Below, piece by piece: positions 1 through 7,871 of a DNA stretch of 59,754 bases. Where the stretch lies: NCBI GenBank assembly GCA_023384575.1, contig JAHDVP010000034.1:1-59754 (forward strand). Reading direction: 5' to 3'. The DNA comes from Acidobacteriota bacterium (GTDB lineage Bacteria; Acidobacteriota; Vicinamibacteria; Vicinamibacterales; JAFNAJ01). Below the pieces are notes generated by a model that saw only the letters and a program-made list of their open reading frames with translations, was not told the DNA's origin and searched no databases. Position 1 is the first letter of the stretch, and the number at the start of each line of letters is the position of its first letter. Both the position numbers and the translations under genes were made by a program.

Positions 1-1499
1 CCGGCGCCCCAGTACACCGCGCGCTCCGCCACGAAGGGCAGGTCGTTCATCGACTCGATGAGCGTCGCGAACCGGTGACCGTGCAGCTCGGGCACCATCC
101 ACGAGGCCACCGTGCACCGCGCCTCGCGCGGGCACGTGTCGTCGCGCGCGATCGCGACACCGTCCTCACGGAAGAACGTCATGCGAACCTGCAGGTCGCG
201 CGTCAGGCTCGTGTTCGCGATCAGGAAGTACGACTGGAACGGCGTCGCCTCTGGACCGAACGTGCCGTCGAGGCCCTCGGCGAACGCCCATGTCAGGGCC
301 TCGCCAGTGGCGCCGGGCGAGTTGTGCGCCTCGCGCCACGTCGCCGGGGTCCCGTCGCCCCAGTAGACGGCGCGCTCGGCCAGGATCGGCACGTTCGACA
401 CCACGTCCATGGAGAACGCCGCCGTCTCGAAGCCGGGCACGTCGAAGTTCACCCAGACGGTCCGGCGCGCGCCGCTCTCCACGGTGAGCGCCTGCTCGTG
501 ACGCAACCCGTCGGCATTCCTGTAGTAGACGCGAACGTTGGCCGCGACCGGGCCGGGATTGGCCAGCAGCAGGAACGTGTCGAAGATGGGGTTGGGCGCG
601 ACGCCGCCCGTGACCCCTTCGGCGAAGATCCAGCGTGTCGACGGCTGCGTCAGCCCGTGGCTGCCGTGGCCGACCGGCCCCGGGAACCGGCCGCTCGCCG
701 ACGGGGCGTACATCGCGCGCTCGACGATGATGGGCACGCCGTTGGTCGAGTCGACCCGGGTCGAGAACGACGCGCTGGCGAGCGACGGCACGTCGACGTT
801 CACGAACACGGCGCTGCGCTGGCCGGGCGCCACCGTTCGCAGCACGGGGAAGGGCGCCCTGGTGTCGTCCTGGCTCGAGAACGTCACCGCGACGTCGGCC
901 GCTTCGGTCGGGTGCGGGTTGGCGATGAGCACGAAGTCGTTGAAGTCGCCCGTGGCGCCTTCGGCCAGGTACCAGGTCGTGGCCGGTGCGGTGACGCCCG
1001 GCGCGTTGTGGCCCTTCACCTGGCCCTGGTCGCGCCAGTACATCGACCGTTCGACAACGATGTCGCGGGCGGGCGTGCCCAGGCTCTCGACGCGGGCCGA
1101 GACCGCCGTGGCCTGGAGCCCGTGAATCGCGTTCACGCGGACCGTGGCGCGGCTCGTGGGCGCCAGGGTGAGGTGGGTCGGTTCGCGGCCCGGCGTACCT
1201 GCGGGCAGGAGCCACGTGATGCGGATGTTCACCGGCTCGTCGTGCGGGTTGCCGATGAGGATGTCGTTGTCGAAGTCGCCGGTGGCGCCCTCGGCGAGGA
1301 ACCAGGTGGTGTGGGAGCCCGGGCCATTCGTCTGGGCTGTGCTGGGGGTCGGAACCGTCGAGGCGGCACCAGCGGCTGAGGTCGTGGCGCCTGTCGGGGG
1401 CCCTGGGCTGGCGAGCAGCAGGCCGCACAGCAGGCCGAGCGGCGTCACGCGACGGAGAGCCTTCGACGAGGGGACGGAAATGGAGAGCTGAGCAGCCAT
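1..1499 (-). CDS. Secreted AEG/ERxMYW repeat protein (3' end beyond window)
   Basis: The gene starts at the ATG at 1499-1497 on the minus strand and stays open to the window edge, so the C-terminus is missing. The first ~37 residues are a Sec-type signal peptide: basic RR near residue 16, then a Leu-rich core and small residues. After a Ser/Thr/Ala linker come at least four copies of a ~115-125 residue unit. Each unit opens with W-(F/Y/I/A)-x-A-E-G-(A/V/L)-T/D-G, carries an I-(G/A)-N-P/T segment and ends E-R-(S/A)-(M/V)-Y-(W/A). The same unit is found in the truncated gene at 57098-59754, so the two are paralogues. The units are rich in beta-strand patterns, suggesting an extracellular or surface beta-sandwich protein. 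Function is unknown; similar AEG-repeat proteins occur in other bacteria. Long open frames in other frames here are shadows. Confidence 0.85.
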   Translation of the reverse strand, partial: MAAQLSISVPSSKALRRVTPLGLLCGLLLASPGPPTGATTSAAGAASTVPTPSTAQTNGPGSHTTWFLAEGATGDFDNDILIGNPHDEPVNIRITWLLPAGTPGREPTHLTLAPTSRATVRVNAIHGLQATAVSARVESLGTPARDIVVERSMYWRDQGQVKGHNAPGVTAPATTWYLAEGATGDFNDFVLIANPHPTEAADVAVTFSSQDDTRAPFPVLRTVAPGQRSAVFVNVDVPSLASASFSTRVDSTNGVPIIVERAMYAPSASGRFPGPVGHGSHGLTQPSTRWIFAEGVTGGVAPNPIFDTFLLLANPGPVAANVRVYYRNADGLRHEQALTVESGARRTVWVNFDVPGFETAAFSMDVVSNVPILAERAVYWGDGTPATWREAHNSPGATGEALTWAFAEGLDGTFGPEATPFQSYFLIANTSLTRDLQVRMTFFREDGVAIARDDTCPREARCTVASWMVPELHGHRFATLIESMNDLPFVAERAVYWGA

Positions 1500-1623
1500 C
1501 GACCGACGAACGCCTCGATTGAGTATCGGCCGATTGGGGTCGCTTCACCAGTCGGCGGGCGGTGCGGTCGGCGAGGTCGCGACTCGGCGGCGGTCGGCGG
1601 CGAGCCGCGTCGTCGGATCGGGG

Positions 1624-1629
1624 TAGACT
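1624..1629 (+). promoter_or_regulatory. -10 hexamer TAGACT before the GT4 gene
   Basis: TAGACT lies 17 nt before the GTG at 1647 in the 147 bp divergent gap between the secreted repeat protein and the glycosyltransferase. No convincing -35 box and no Shine-Dalgarno sequence are visible. A transcript would have a leader of only about 10 nt. Confidence 0.4.
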
Positions 1630-1646
1630 GCAAGCCGAAGCGTTCC

Positions 1647-2846
1647 GTGCCCCAGCGTCTCCGCGTCCTTCGTGTCATTGCCCGCCTCAACGTCGGCGGG
1701 CCCGCCATTCACGCGACGCTCCTCAACGAGCGCCTCGACCCGGCACGGTTCGAGTCGACGCTCGTCGCCGGCTCCGAGGCGGCGGGGGAGGCGAGCTACC
1801 TCGACCTGCACGGACGAACCTTGCGGAGCCTCGTGACGATTCCCGACCTCGGCCGCGAGCTGAGCGGCGTCCGGGATGTCTCAGCCCTTCGCCAGGTCAT
1901 CGCCGTCATCAGGCAGACCCGCCCGCACATCGTCCACACGCACACGGCCAAGGCCGGCGCGCTCGGACGTGTCGCCGCCTGGTTGTGCCGCGTGCCAATC
2001 GTCGTGCACACCTACCACGGCCACGTCCTGCACGGGTACTTCTCGCCGGCGCGCACCCGCGTCTTCGCCGGGATCGAGCGAGCCCTGGCACGTGTGTCCG
2101 ACGCGCTCGTCACCGTGAGCCCCAAGGTGCGCGACGAACTGGTGGCGTTCGGCGTCGGCAGGGCAGAGCAGTACCACGTCGTGCCGCTCGGCTTCGACCT
2201 CGATCGCTTCACGCACGCCGACGCGAAACGCGGCGAGCTGCGGGCCGAGCTCGGCATCGACGCCTTCGCCCTGCTCGTGGGCATCGTCGCCCGCCTCGTG
2301 CCCATCAAGCATCACGAGCTCTTTCTCGAGGCGGCTGCCATCGTGCGGGAGCGGAGGCCCGACACCCACTTCGTGGTCGTCGGCGACGGCGAGTGCCGTG
2401 CGGACCTGGAGAGGCTGGCCGAGCGGCTGGGCCTCGGTGGGCACGTCCACTTCCTCGGGTGGCGCGCCGACCTCGACCGCATCTACGCCGACCTGGATCT
2501 CGTTGCGCTGACGTCGAAGAACGAGGGGTCGCCGGTGGCCCTGATCGAGGCCATGGCCGCAGGGCGAGCTGTCGTCGCGACCGACGTCGGTGGCGTTGCC
2601 GATGTGGTGGCCGACGGTGAGACCGGTCGCCTGGTGCCCGCGCCGCCGGCCGGCACGGCGACGCTGTTCGCCGATGCGCTGCTGTCGCTGGCGGAGGCGC
2701 CGGCGCTCAGGGAGTCGTTCGGGCGCGAAGGACGCCGTGGGGTGCTCGCCCGCTACGGGGCGTCACGCCTCGTGCGCGACATCGAGGCGCTCTACGAGAC
2801 CCTGGTGGCCGCCCACCCGCGCCTGCGGGGAGTCGTTCGTCTGTAG
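1647..2846 (+). CDS. GT4-family glycosyltransferase
   Basis: A 399-residue cytoplasmic glycosyltransferase of the GT-B fold, GT4 group. The N-terminal acceptor domain has the glycine-rich stretch NVGGPA near residue 16 and a HTHTAKAG segment near residue 95. The C-terminal donor domain has the Rossmann strand LLVGIVARLVPIKHH and the E-x7-E type motif around SKNEGSPVALIEAMA, which binds the nucleotide-sugar diphosphate. It probably adds one sugar to a lipid-linked saccharide made by the neighbouring membrane transferase. The start is a GTG; no earlier in-frame start has a better context. The TAG stop lies inside the first GTAGCGCC copy of a downstream repeat. Donor and acceptor cannot be told. 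Confidence 0.88.
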   Translation: MPQRLRVLRVIARLNVGGPAIHATLLNERLDPARFESTLVAGSEAAGEASYLDLHGRTLRSLVTIPDLGRELSGVRDVSALRQVIAVIRQTRPHIVHTHTAKAGALGRVAAWLCRVPIVVHTYHGHVLHGYFSPARTRVFAGIERALARVSDALVTVSPKVRDELVAFGVGRAEQYHVVPLGFDLDRFTHADAKRGELRAELGIDAFALLVGIVARLVPIKHHELFLEAAAIVRERRPDTHFVVVGDGECRADLERLAERLGLGGHVHFLGWRADLDRIYADLDLVALTSKNEGSPVALIEAMAAGRAVVATDVGGVADVVADGETGRLVPAPPAGTATLFADALLSLAEAPALRESFGREGRRGVLARYGASRLVRDIEALYETLVAAHPRLRGVVRL

Positions 2847-2858
2847 CGCCAGCATCTC

Positions 2859-2914
2859 GTAGCGCCGGGGCCTCAGCCTCGGCGGGTCGCGAGGGCTGAA
2901 GCCCCTCGCGCTAC
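2859..2914. repeat. Palindromic intergenic repeat, GTAGCGC...GCGCTAC
   Basis: A 56 bp element bounded by GTAGCGC and GCGCTAC. Its inner dyad is GCGAGGG-CTGAA-GCCCCTCGC. A further GTAGCGCC copy at 2843-2850 overlaps the GT4 stop codon. The same GGGGCTGAA(A/G)CCCC-type core appears at 9921-9934 and at 23082-23103, so this is a dispersed family and not a single terminator. No T-run follows. Confidence 0.7.
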
Positions 2915-2949
2915 GGAAGGAGAAAGCCCCTGCCGCTGCGGAAGAAGGC

Positions 2950-2986
2950 CGCCAGCCGCCGGTCACGAGCCGCCAGCCGGATAGAG
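2950..2986. repeat. Degenerate GCCGCCAGCC repeat
   Basis: Several degenerate copies of GCCGCCAGCC occur between the palindromic repeat and the next gene. A similar run is found at 20655-20690. They resemble the heptamer-type intergenic repeats seen elsewhere in the window and have no visible coding content. Confidence 0.45.
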
Positions 2987-3026
2987 ATTGACCCACCGTT
3001 CAGCTGACGCCAGCCCGGGTTCCGCA

Positions 3027-3042
3027 TACGATTGGAAGGCGC
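3027..3042 (+). promoter_or_regulatory. -10 hexamer TACGAT close to the start codon
   Basis: TACGAT at 3027-3032 is followed by 10 nt and then the ATG at 3043. The 10 nt contain GGAAGG. Either this is a Shine-Dalgarno sequence or the transcript begins only a few bases before the ATG. Confidence 0.4.
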
Positions 3043-4809
3043 ATGGTCGTAGTCGCCGTCTCGGGTGTCGTCGCATTCGTGCTCTCGATCGCCTTCACGC
3101 TGGTCGTCAAGCGACTCGCGTTGCAGGCCGGCATCGTCGCGACCCCCAAGGCCGATCGGTGGCACCGGGGCGCCATCCCGCTGCTCGGCGGCGGCGCCAT
3201 CTTCCTCGCCGTCGTCCTCACCGCACTCGCGATGCCCGGGCACGCCGCGGGCCTGTGGGTCCTCCTCGCCGGCGCGAGCGCGCTCTTCTTCGTCGGTCTC
3301 GCCGACGACCTCCGGCCGCTCAAGCCGCAGACGAAGCTCATCGCCCAGATTCTGGTCGCGGCCGGGCTTGCGGCAGCGGGCCTGCAGCTCCATCTGACGG
3401 GCAACGCGGTCCTCGACGTGCTGCTGACGATGTTCTGGTTCGTCGCGATCACGAACGCCTTCAACCTGCTCGACAACATGGACGGGCTCGCCGCAGGTAT
3501 TGCCGCCATCACCGCGGGGTTCCGCCTCGGCTTCCTCCTGCTCGATGGCAACTACGAGGGCGCGGCCATCGCTGCCGCCGTGACCGGGGCCGCGCTCGGT
3601 TTCCTCTGCTTCAACTTCAACCCCGCGTCGATCTTCATGGGCGACGCGGGCAGCCTGTTCCTCGGCATGATGGTGGCCGGACTCAGCCTCGTCGGCGGGT
3701 GGCCCTACTCGAAGGGCACGCTCTCGGTCCTGCTCTTCCCGGTGCTGATCCTCCTCGTGCCGATCTTCGACACGGCCTTCGTCACCATCGCGCGCACGGT
3801 AGCCGGACGGTCCATCTCGATCGGCGGCCGCGACCACACGTCGCACCGGCTCGTCGCGCTGGGGCTGTCGGAGCGCGAGGCGGTGCTGCTGCTGTACCTG
3901 GTGGCGCTGGTGTCGGGAGCCGTGGCGTTCTTCGCCTACCGCTACGGGTTGTCGTACACCGTCGTGCTCATCGTGTTCCTCGGGATTGCGCTGGGCCTGC
4001 TCGGGGTCTTCCTGGGGCGCCTCAAGGTGTACGCGGAGAACGAGGCCACGCTCGACGAGGGCGCGCGGTTCGTCAGCCTCGTCGCCGACTTTCCGTACAA
4101 GCGCCAGATCGCCACCGTCTGTCTCGACGTCGTGCTCATCGTCACGGCCTACTACACCGCGTACCTGCTGCGATTCGAGGGCGACCTGGCGCTCGAGCGG
4201 CCGCTCTTCATCGAGTCGCTGCCGGTCGTGATTGGCAGCCAGCTCTTTGCGTTCGCGCTCTTCCGCGTCTACCAGGGCGTCTGGCGGTACACGAGCCTCA
4301 GCGACCTGTTCCGGCTCGGCCAGGCGGTCTCGGTGGGGTCGACGATCGCCGTGCTGCTCGTCCTGTTCATCTGGCGGTTCGAGGGCTACTCGCGCACCAT
4401 CTTCGTGCTCGACTGGCTGCTGCTCTTCTCGTTCGTGGCCGGGAGCCGCCTGTCGTTCCGGGCGCTCGGCGAGCTGGTCCGCCCCGGCACCGACCACACC
4501 GAGCGCGTGCTCATCTACGGCGCGGGCGACGGCGGCCTGATGGTCGCGCGCGAGTTCGCGAACAACCGGGCGCTCGGCGGTCGCGTGGTGGCCTTTCTCG
4601 ACGACGACCGCGGCAAGCACAACGCGACGATTCTCGGCGTACCCGTTGCCGGTGGCTTCGACCGGCTGGCCGAGATCATCGACCAGCGGCGCGTGGCGCG
4701 CGTGGTCATCTCCTCGTCCCGGGTCGGACCCGAGCGCGAGCAGGAGATCAGGCGGGTGTGCGACGAGCGCGAGGTGCGCGTGAGCCGGGCGGTGCTGTCG
4801 CTGGAGTAG
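3043..4809 (+). CDS. WecA-like glycosyl-1-phosphate transferase fused to CapD N-terminal domain
   Basis: A 588-residue polytopic membrane protein with two parts. Residues 1 to ~320 are a MraY/WecA-type transferase, which moves a sugar-1-phosphate from a UDP-sugar to undecaprenyl phosphate on the cytoplasmic face of the membrane. The hallmarks are the Asp pair in GLADDLRP, the Mg-site segment NLLDNMDGLAAG near residue 145, FMGDAGS near 205 and the nucleotide loop GGRDHTSHRL near 265. Residues ~345-588 match the N-terminal half of CapD/WbpM-type proteins: four helices, then a Rossmann domain with IYGAGDGG and FLDDDRGKH. The catalytic dehydratase half is missing, so this part may only bind a nucleotide or regulate. 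A duplicate of its last codons lies at 6334-6372. Confidence 0.88.
   Translation: MVVVAVSGVVAFVLSIAFTLVVKRLALQAGIVATPKADRWHRGAIPLLGGGAIFLAVVLTALAMPGHAAGLWVLLAGASALFFVGLADDLRPLKPQTKLIAQILVAAGLAAAGLQLHLTGNAVLDVLLTMFWFVAITNAFNLLDNMDGLAAGIAAITAGFRLGFLLLDGNYEGAAIAAAVTGAALGFLCFNFNPASIFMGDAGSLFLGMMVAGLSLVGGWPYSKGTLSVLLFPVLILLVPIFDTAFVTIARTVAGRSISIGGRDHTSHRLVALGLSEREAVLLLYLVALVSGAVAFFAYRYGLSYTVVLIVFLGIALGLLGVFLGRLKVYAENEATLDEGARFVSLVADFPYKRQIATVCLDVVLIVTAYYTAYLLRFEGDLALERPLFIESLPVVIGSQLFAFALFRVYQGVWRYTSLSDLFRLGQAVSVGSTIAVLLVLFIWRFEGYSRTIFVLDWLLLFSFVAGSRLSFRALGELVRPGTDHTERVLIYGAGDGGLMVAREFANNRALGGRVVAFLDDDRGKHNATILGVPVAGGFDRLAEIIDQRRVARVVISSSRVGPEREQEIRRVCDEREVRVSRAVLSLE
4772..4807 (+). repeat. 36 bp direct repeat, copy 1
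   Basis: These 36 bases encode the last residues of the WecA-like fusion protein. They recur at 6335-6370 with only two mismatches. The two copies bracket the DUF4143 ATPase gene and its operator. Confidence 0.85.
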
Positions 4810-4811
4810 GC

Positions 4812-4860
4812 TGCTGACAGGCTGCAGGCTGCAGGCGACACGCGACGGGCTACGGGCTGC
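4812..4860. repeat. Degenerate GGCTACAG/GGCTGCAG heptamer repeat
   Basis: The stretch holds repeated CAGGCTGCAGG, GCGACA and GGGCTACGGG words, one of several intergenic loci with this heptamer pattern (also at 9990-10025, 17986-18031, 38259-38310 and 45167-45194). It immediately follows the WecA-like gene. Confidence 0.6.
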
Positions 4861-4990
4861 CGGCCACCGGCGGGCGACAGCCTGTCGTACAGGCCATGGG
4901 CTGCGACACGGCCACGGCAACGCGACACGGCGGCGCTGTCTCGCCGTGCGCGCGAATCACTGGTTCTGGCGTGTTGTCGAGAGAATTGTT

Positions 4991-5032
4991 TTACTCACTG
5001 TGCTGAGTAACAATACTCATCGTGTTGAGTAA
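4991..5032 (+). promoter_or_regulatory. Phased operator: four ACTCA/TGAGT half-sites, 11 bp apart
   Basis: Half-sites ACTCA start at 4993 and 5015 and their complements TGAGT at 5004 and 5026, so all four are 11 bp apart. They form two perfect dyads, TTACTCA-N6-TGAGTAA (4991-5010) and TACTCA-N6-TGAGTA (5014-5031), repeated with a 22 bp period. The block is markedly AT-richer than its surroundings. The second dyad covers the GTG start at 5022. This looks like a site for a dimeric repressor bound along one face of the helix, possibly the gene's own product or a partner. Confidence 0.75.
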
Positions 5033-6239
5033 TTCAGAAAGTGGCGGCTTCGCCCGGCGACAGGCTGGTGTCCTCGATGCCCGGCTGCGCGAGCCTCGAC
5101 GTTTCATCCAGGTCGTCGGCGGCCCGCGGCAGGTTGGCAAGACGACCCTCGTCTTGCAGGTGCTCGGCCCTTGGGGTCAGCGGGCCCGCTACGCGTCGGC
5201 CGACGAGCCGGCCCTGCGTGACCGTGCCTGGCTCACCGCGCAATGGGAGGGCGCCCGTGCCGCCGCGCGGCAGCCTGGCCATCCGGGTGCGGTGCTCGCC
5301 ATCGACGAGATTCAGAAGATCTCGGGCTGGTCCGAGACGGTGAAGGCGCTGTGGGACGAAGACACCCGCACCGGCGTGCCACTCCAGGTGGTCCTCCTCG
5401 GGTCGTCGCCCCTGCTCGTGCAGCGCGGACTCGGCGACAGCCTCGCCGGCCGCTTCGAGGCGATCGCGCTCGGTCACTGGCGCCTTGCGGAGATGCGCGA
5501 GGCCTTCGGGTTCTCGCTCGACGAGTTCCTGTACTTTGGCGGCTACCCAGGAGCCGCGCCCCTCATCGGCGACCTCGATCGCTGGACTCGCTACGTGCGC
5601 GATGCCCTCGTCGAGACGACAATCGCGCGCGATGTGCTCCTGCTCACGCGCGTCGACAAACCAGGGCTTCTGCGCCAGCTGTTCGACCTGGCCTGCAGGT
5701 ACTCGGGGCAGGTGCTCTCCTTCACGAAGATGCTCGGCCAGTTGCAAGATGCCGGCAACAGTACGACGCTTGCGCACTACCTCGATCTGCTCGGCGCGGC
5801 CGGGATGGTCGTGGGTCTGCAGAAGTACTCCGGCTCAGCCGTGCGACGGCGGGGCTCGATCCCGAAATTGCAGGTGCTCAACACGGCCCTGCTGACGGCG
5901 CTCTCCGGGCTGACGCCAGACGAGGCGCGTGAGCAGCGTGAGTTCCGTGGGCGTCTCGTCGAGTCGGCGGTCGGCGCCCACCTCGCGAACGCCGCGGCAG
6001 CGAATGAGTGCGAGCTCTTCTACTGGCGGGAGGGACAACGCGAGGTCGACTTCGTCGTGACACGCGGGCCCGGCGTGGTCGCTATCGAGGTCAAGTCAGG
6101 GCGGCGCCGCGACGCCCTGCCGGGCCTCGACGCCTTTCTCCGGCGCGTCGAGCACGCGCGGCCGCTGCTCGTCGGCGCCGATGGCGTGAGCCTCGAGGAG
6201 TTCTTCGACACCCCCGTCAGTCACTGGTTCCGTTCGTGA
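5022..6239 (+). CDS. AAA ATPase with DUF4143 domain
   Basis: A 405-residue member of the AAA_14/DUF4143 family. Walker A is GPRQVGKTT (residues 34-42), Walker B is the AIDEIQK segment near 90-96, and a sensor-like LLGSSP follows near 125. The DUF4143 half has YFGGYPGA near 185. The C-terminal core EVDFVV...IEVKSG resembles a PD-(D/E)XK nuclease fold. The family is widespread, often horizontally moved, and its role is not settled; defence, toxin-like and phage-related roles have been suggested. It is a single-gene transcription unit behind the phased operator. The GTG start falls inside the second operator dyad; TTG at 5025 is an alternative. It is bracketed by a 36 bp direct repeat, which suggests insertion. 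Confidence 0.85.
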   Translation: MLSNSESGGFARRQAGVLDARLREPRRFIQVVGGPRQVGKTTLVLQVLGPWGQRARYASADEPALRDRAWLTAQWEGARAAARQPGHPGAVLAIDEIQKISGWSETVKALWDEDTRTGVPLQVVLLGSSPLLVQRGLGDSLAGRFEAIALGHWRLAEMREAFGFSLDEFLYFGGYPGAAPLIGDLDRWTRYVRDALVETTIARDVLLLTRVDKPGLLRQLFDLACRYSGQVLSFTKMLGQLQDAGNSTTLAHYLDLLGAAGMVVGLQKYSGSAVRRRGSIPKLQVLNTALLTALSGLTPDEAREQREFRGRLVESAVGAHLANAAAANECELFYWREGQREVDFVVTRGPGVVAIEVKSGRRRDALPGLDAFLRRVEHARPLLVGADGVSLEEFFDTPVSHWFRS

Positions 6240-6253
6240 ACGGGATGATCTCA

Positions 6254-6331
6254 CTGGCCCTCCGGCAGACGAAGACGATGGAAGTCTCAACGTCGGGCAC
6301 GGTTTGGCCCGCCAGCTCGATCGTCCGCTGC
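6254..6331 (-). pseudogene. Fragment of a FlaA1/CapD-type gene
   Basis: On the minus strand about 26 codons read RTIELAG-Q-TVPDVETSIVFVCRR. This aligns with the RQMIRLAG-YVPDVEIPIVFVGRR segment of the intact gene (plus-strand positions about 8135-8205). It lacks any start or flanking domain. It is a decayed piece of a CapD-type gene, and the divergence from the intact copy suggests a different paralogue. Confidence 0.75.
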
Positions 6332-6333
6332 GC

Positions 6334-6372
6334 AAGGTGCGCGTGAGCCGCGCGATGCTGTCGCTGGAGTGA
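6334..6372 (+). pseudogene. Duplicated last codons of the WecA-like fusion gene
   Basis: The frame reads KVRVSRAMLSLE then TGA. It matches the end of the 3043-4809 gene, VRVSRAVLSLE then TAG. The 36 bp core (6335-6370) is 34/36 identical to 4772-4807. The CapD-type fragment on the opposite strand abuts it at about 6331-6334, so the two scars form a mosaic junction. Confidence 0.8.
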
Positions 6373-6427
6373 TTCGCTGTCGACGTAGATGTCGGTCTCG
6401 ACCGGAGTCGCTGTGATTGGTCCCACC

Positions 6428-7789
6428 ATGGAGAGTGATCATGAGCGCGTTGTCGTTCGCAGCGTCGCTGGTGGTCGAGCGCGGGATCTGGGCTGCTGGG
6501 TCGTCATTGGGCTCGTCGTCCTCTCGGCCTCCGGCCTTCGCATTGCTGCGTCGTGGTTCGAGGAGCCGCAAGTGAGCCCGGACTCGGCGGTGTTCCTCGG
6601 CATGGCTGCCGAACCCGCTTTCAGCCGCGCGATGTGGTTCGGGGGCCGCGCCCCGGTCGTTCCGCTCGTCTACAAAGCGCTGGGTGGCGACGCGAAGCGG
6701 ATTACGAGGTTCCAGGCAATTGCGGGATCCGCGGCCTGGGGGCTTCTGACACTCGCCGTTGCCGCGCGTTTGCGCACGCGCGTGGGCCGCGTGGCCGCTG
6801 CGGCGGCGCTCGCCTCGTTCTCTGTCCTGCCTTCGCTCGCGCACTGGGACAGCGCGATCCTGGCGGAGTCGCTGTCGTTCTCCCTGATCGCTGTGTCGGT
6901 GGCTTTCATGGTCTGCCTACTGGAACGGCCCCGTGCAGTGCTGTTCTTCGCGTTGCTGTGTGTGCTCTTGCTGTGGTGTTTCGTCCGCGATGCCGACACG
7001 TTCATCGTCGCAGCCCTGGGTGGCTTCATCCTGGCGGCGGCGCTGGTCGACCGGTTCTGGCGGCGGTGGATGCCGGTTGCTGCCACGTGCCTCGTCGCCG
7101 CGTTCGCTGCGCACGGCTTGGCATCCGCGTCGAACCGCTGGGTGTTCCCGTTCCTGAACGTGATCGCGCAGCGGATCCTGACCGACGAGACGCGGACGGC
7201 CTACTTCGCGTTCCGAGGGATGCCGGTCAGCGACAGGCTCGTCGGATTGGCGGGTCAGTGGGCGAGTAGTGACGATTGGGCTTTCTACTCGGCAACTGAG
7301 CTCGAGACGTTTCGCCAATGGGTGCATGCGGACGGTCGTCGGGTCTATGCGCTGTTCCTCATCACCCACCCTGGTTATTCCCTGTTCGCGCCGCTGCCGG
7401 AGGCAAGAGTTCTCCTTCGACCCGATGTCTCGGGCTACTTTCCTCCGGGCGCGGTGAACTCGTATCTCACTCGCGTTTCCGGTTGGCGTGGAAGGCTACG
7501 CGGGCTGTGGGAGCCACCCCTGGCTCTGGCGGTCGTCATCGTGTTGACCGCATCGTGGGGTCTTCGCGGCCGCAGTCGGTTTGGAGCGCTTGCCCTGTTC
7601 TTGATGTGGTCGGCGATTGCGTGCAGCTGGCTGGTGTGGCACGCGGATGCGATGGAAGTCGCTCGGCATGCCCTCCCTCCGTCCTTGCTCGGGCACCTAG
7701 GGCTGTGTCTGGCGGGCGTCGAACTAGTGGACAGGGCTGCGTTCGCCTTGGCAGCCAGACGGCGTCTCTCCGCCTCAACGCACAGCTGA
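6428..7789 (+). CDS. Polytopic membrane protein, possibly GT-C type
   Basis: A hydrophobic protein of about 453 residues from the ATG at 6428; an upstream in-frame start at 6389 lies in the scar region and is less likely. Around nine to ten membrane helices are visible. After the first helix comes an exoplasmic-looking loop with EEPQVSPDSAVFLGMA, and then short loops bearing WDSAI and RDADTF. This pattern of an acidic residue after helix 1 followed by many helices resembles GT-C glycosyltransferases, which use lipid-phosphate sugars outside the cytoplasmic membrane. No family signature is certain. It sits between the ATPase and the CapD-type gene in the polysaccharide region. Its base composition is slightly less GC-biased than that of its neighbours, so it may be acquired. 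Confidence 0.6.
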   Translation: MESDHERVVVRSVAGGRARDLGCWVVIGLVVLSASGLRIAASWFEEPQVSPDSAVFLGMAAEPAFSRAMWFGGRAPVVPLVYKALGGDAKRITRFQAIAGSAAWGLLTLAVAARLRTRVGRVAAAAALASFSVLPSLAHWDSAILAESLSFSLIAVSVAFMVCLLERPRAVLFFALLCVLLLWCFVRDADTFIVAALGGFILAAALVDRFWRRWMPVAATCLVAAFAAHGLASASNRWVFPFLNVIAQRILTDETRTAYFAFRGMPVSDRLVGLAGQWASSDDWAFYSATELETFRQWVHADGRRVYALFLITHPGYSLFAPLPEARVLLRPDVSGYFPPGAVNSYLTRVSGWRGRLRGLWEPPLALAVVIVLTASWGLRGRSRFGALALFLMWSAIACSWLVWHADAMEVARHALPPSLLGHLGLCLAGVELVDRAAFALAARRRLSASTHS

Positions 7790-7871
7790 ATCGAGACGAC
7801 CTCGGCTCGCTCCACGTGGGACTTCGTCGGCGGGTGTGAACCTGGCGTGTCACCAGGTGACGTGCCCGTCG

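Noticed and set aside
75-1548. Long open frames on both strands over the left edge
   Set aside because: They are Arg/Ala-rich shadows; the frame starting at 1499 on the minus strand has a signal peptide and regular repeats.
2911-4920. 669-codon minus-strand frame opposite the WecA-like gene
   Set aside because: Composition is Glu/Arg/Asp shadow sequence with no family similarity, and the plus-strand frame has clear motifs.
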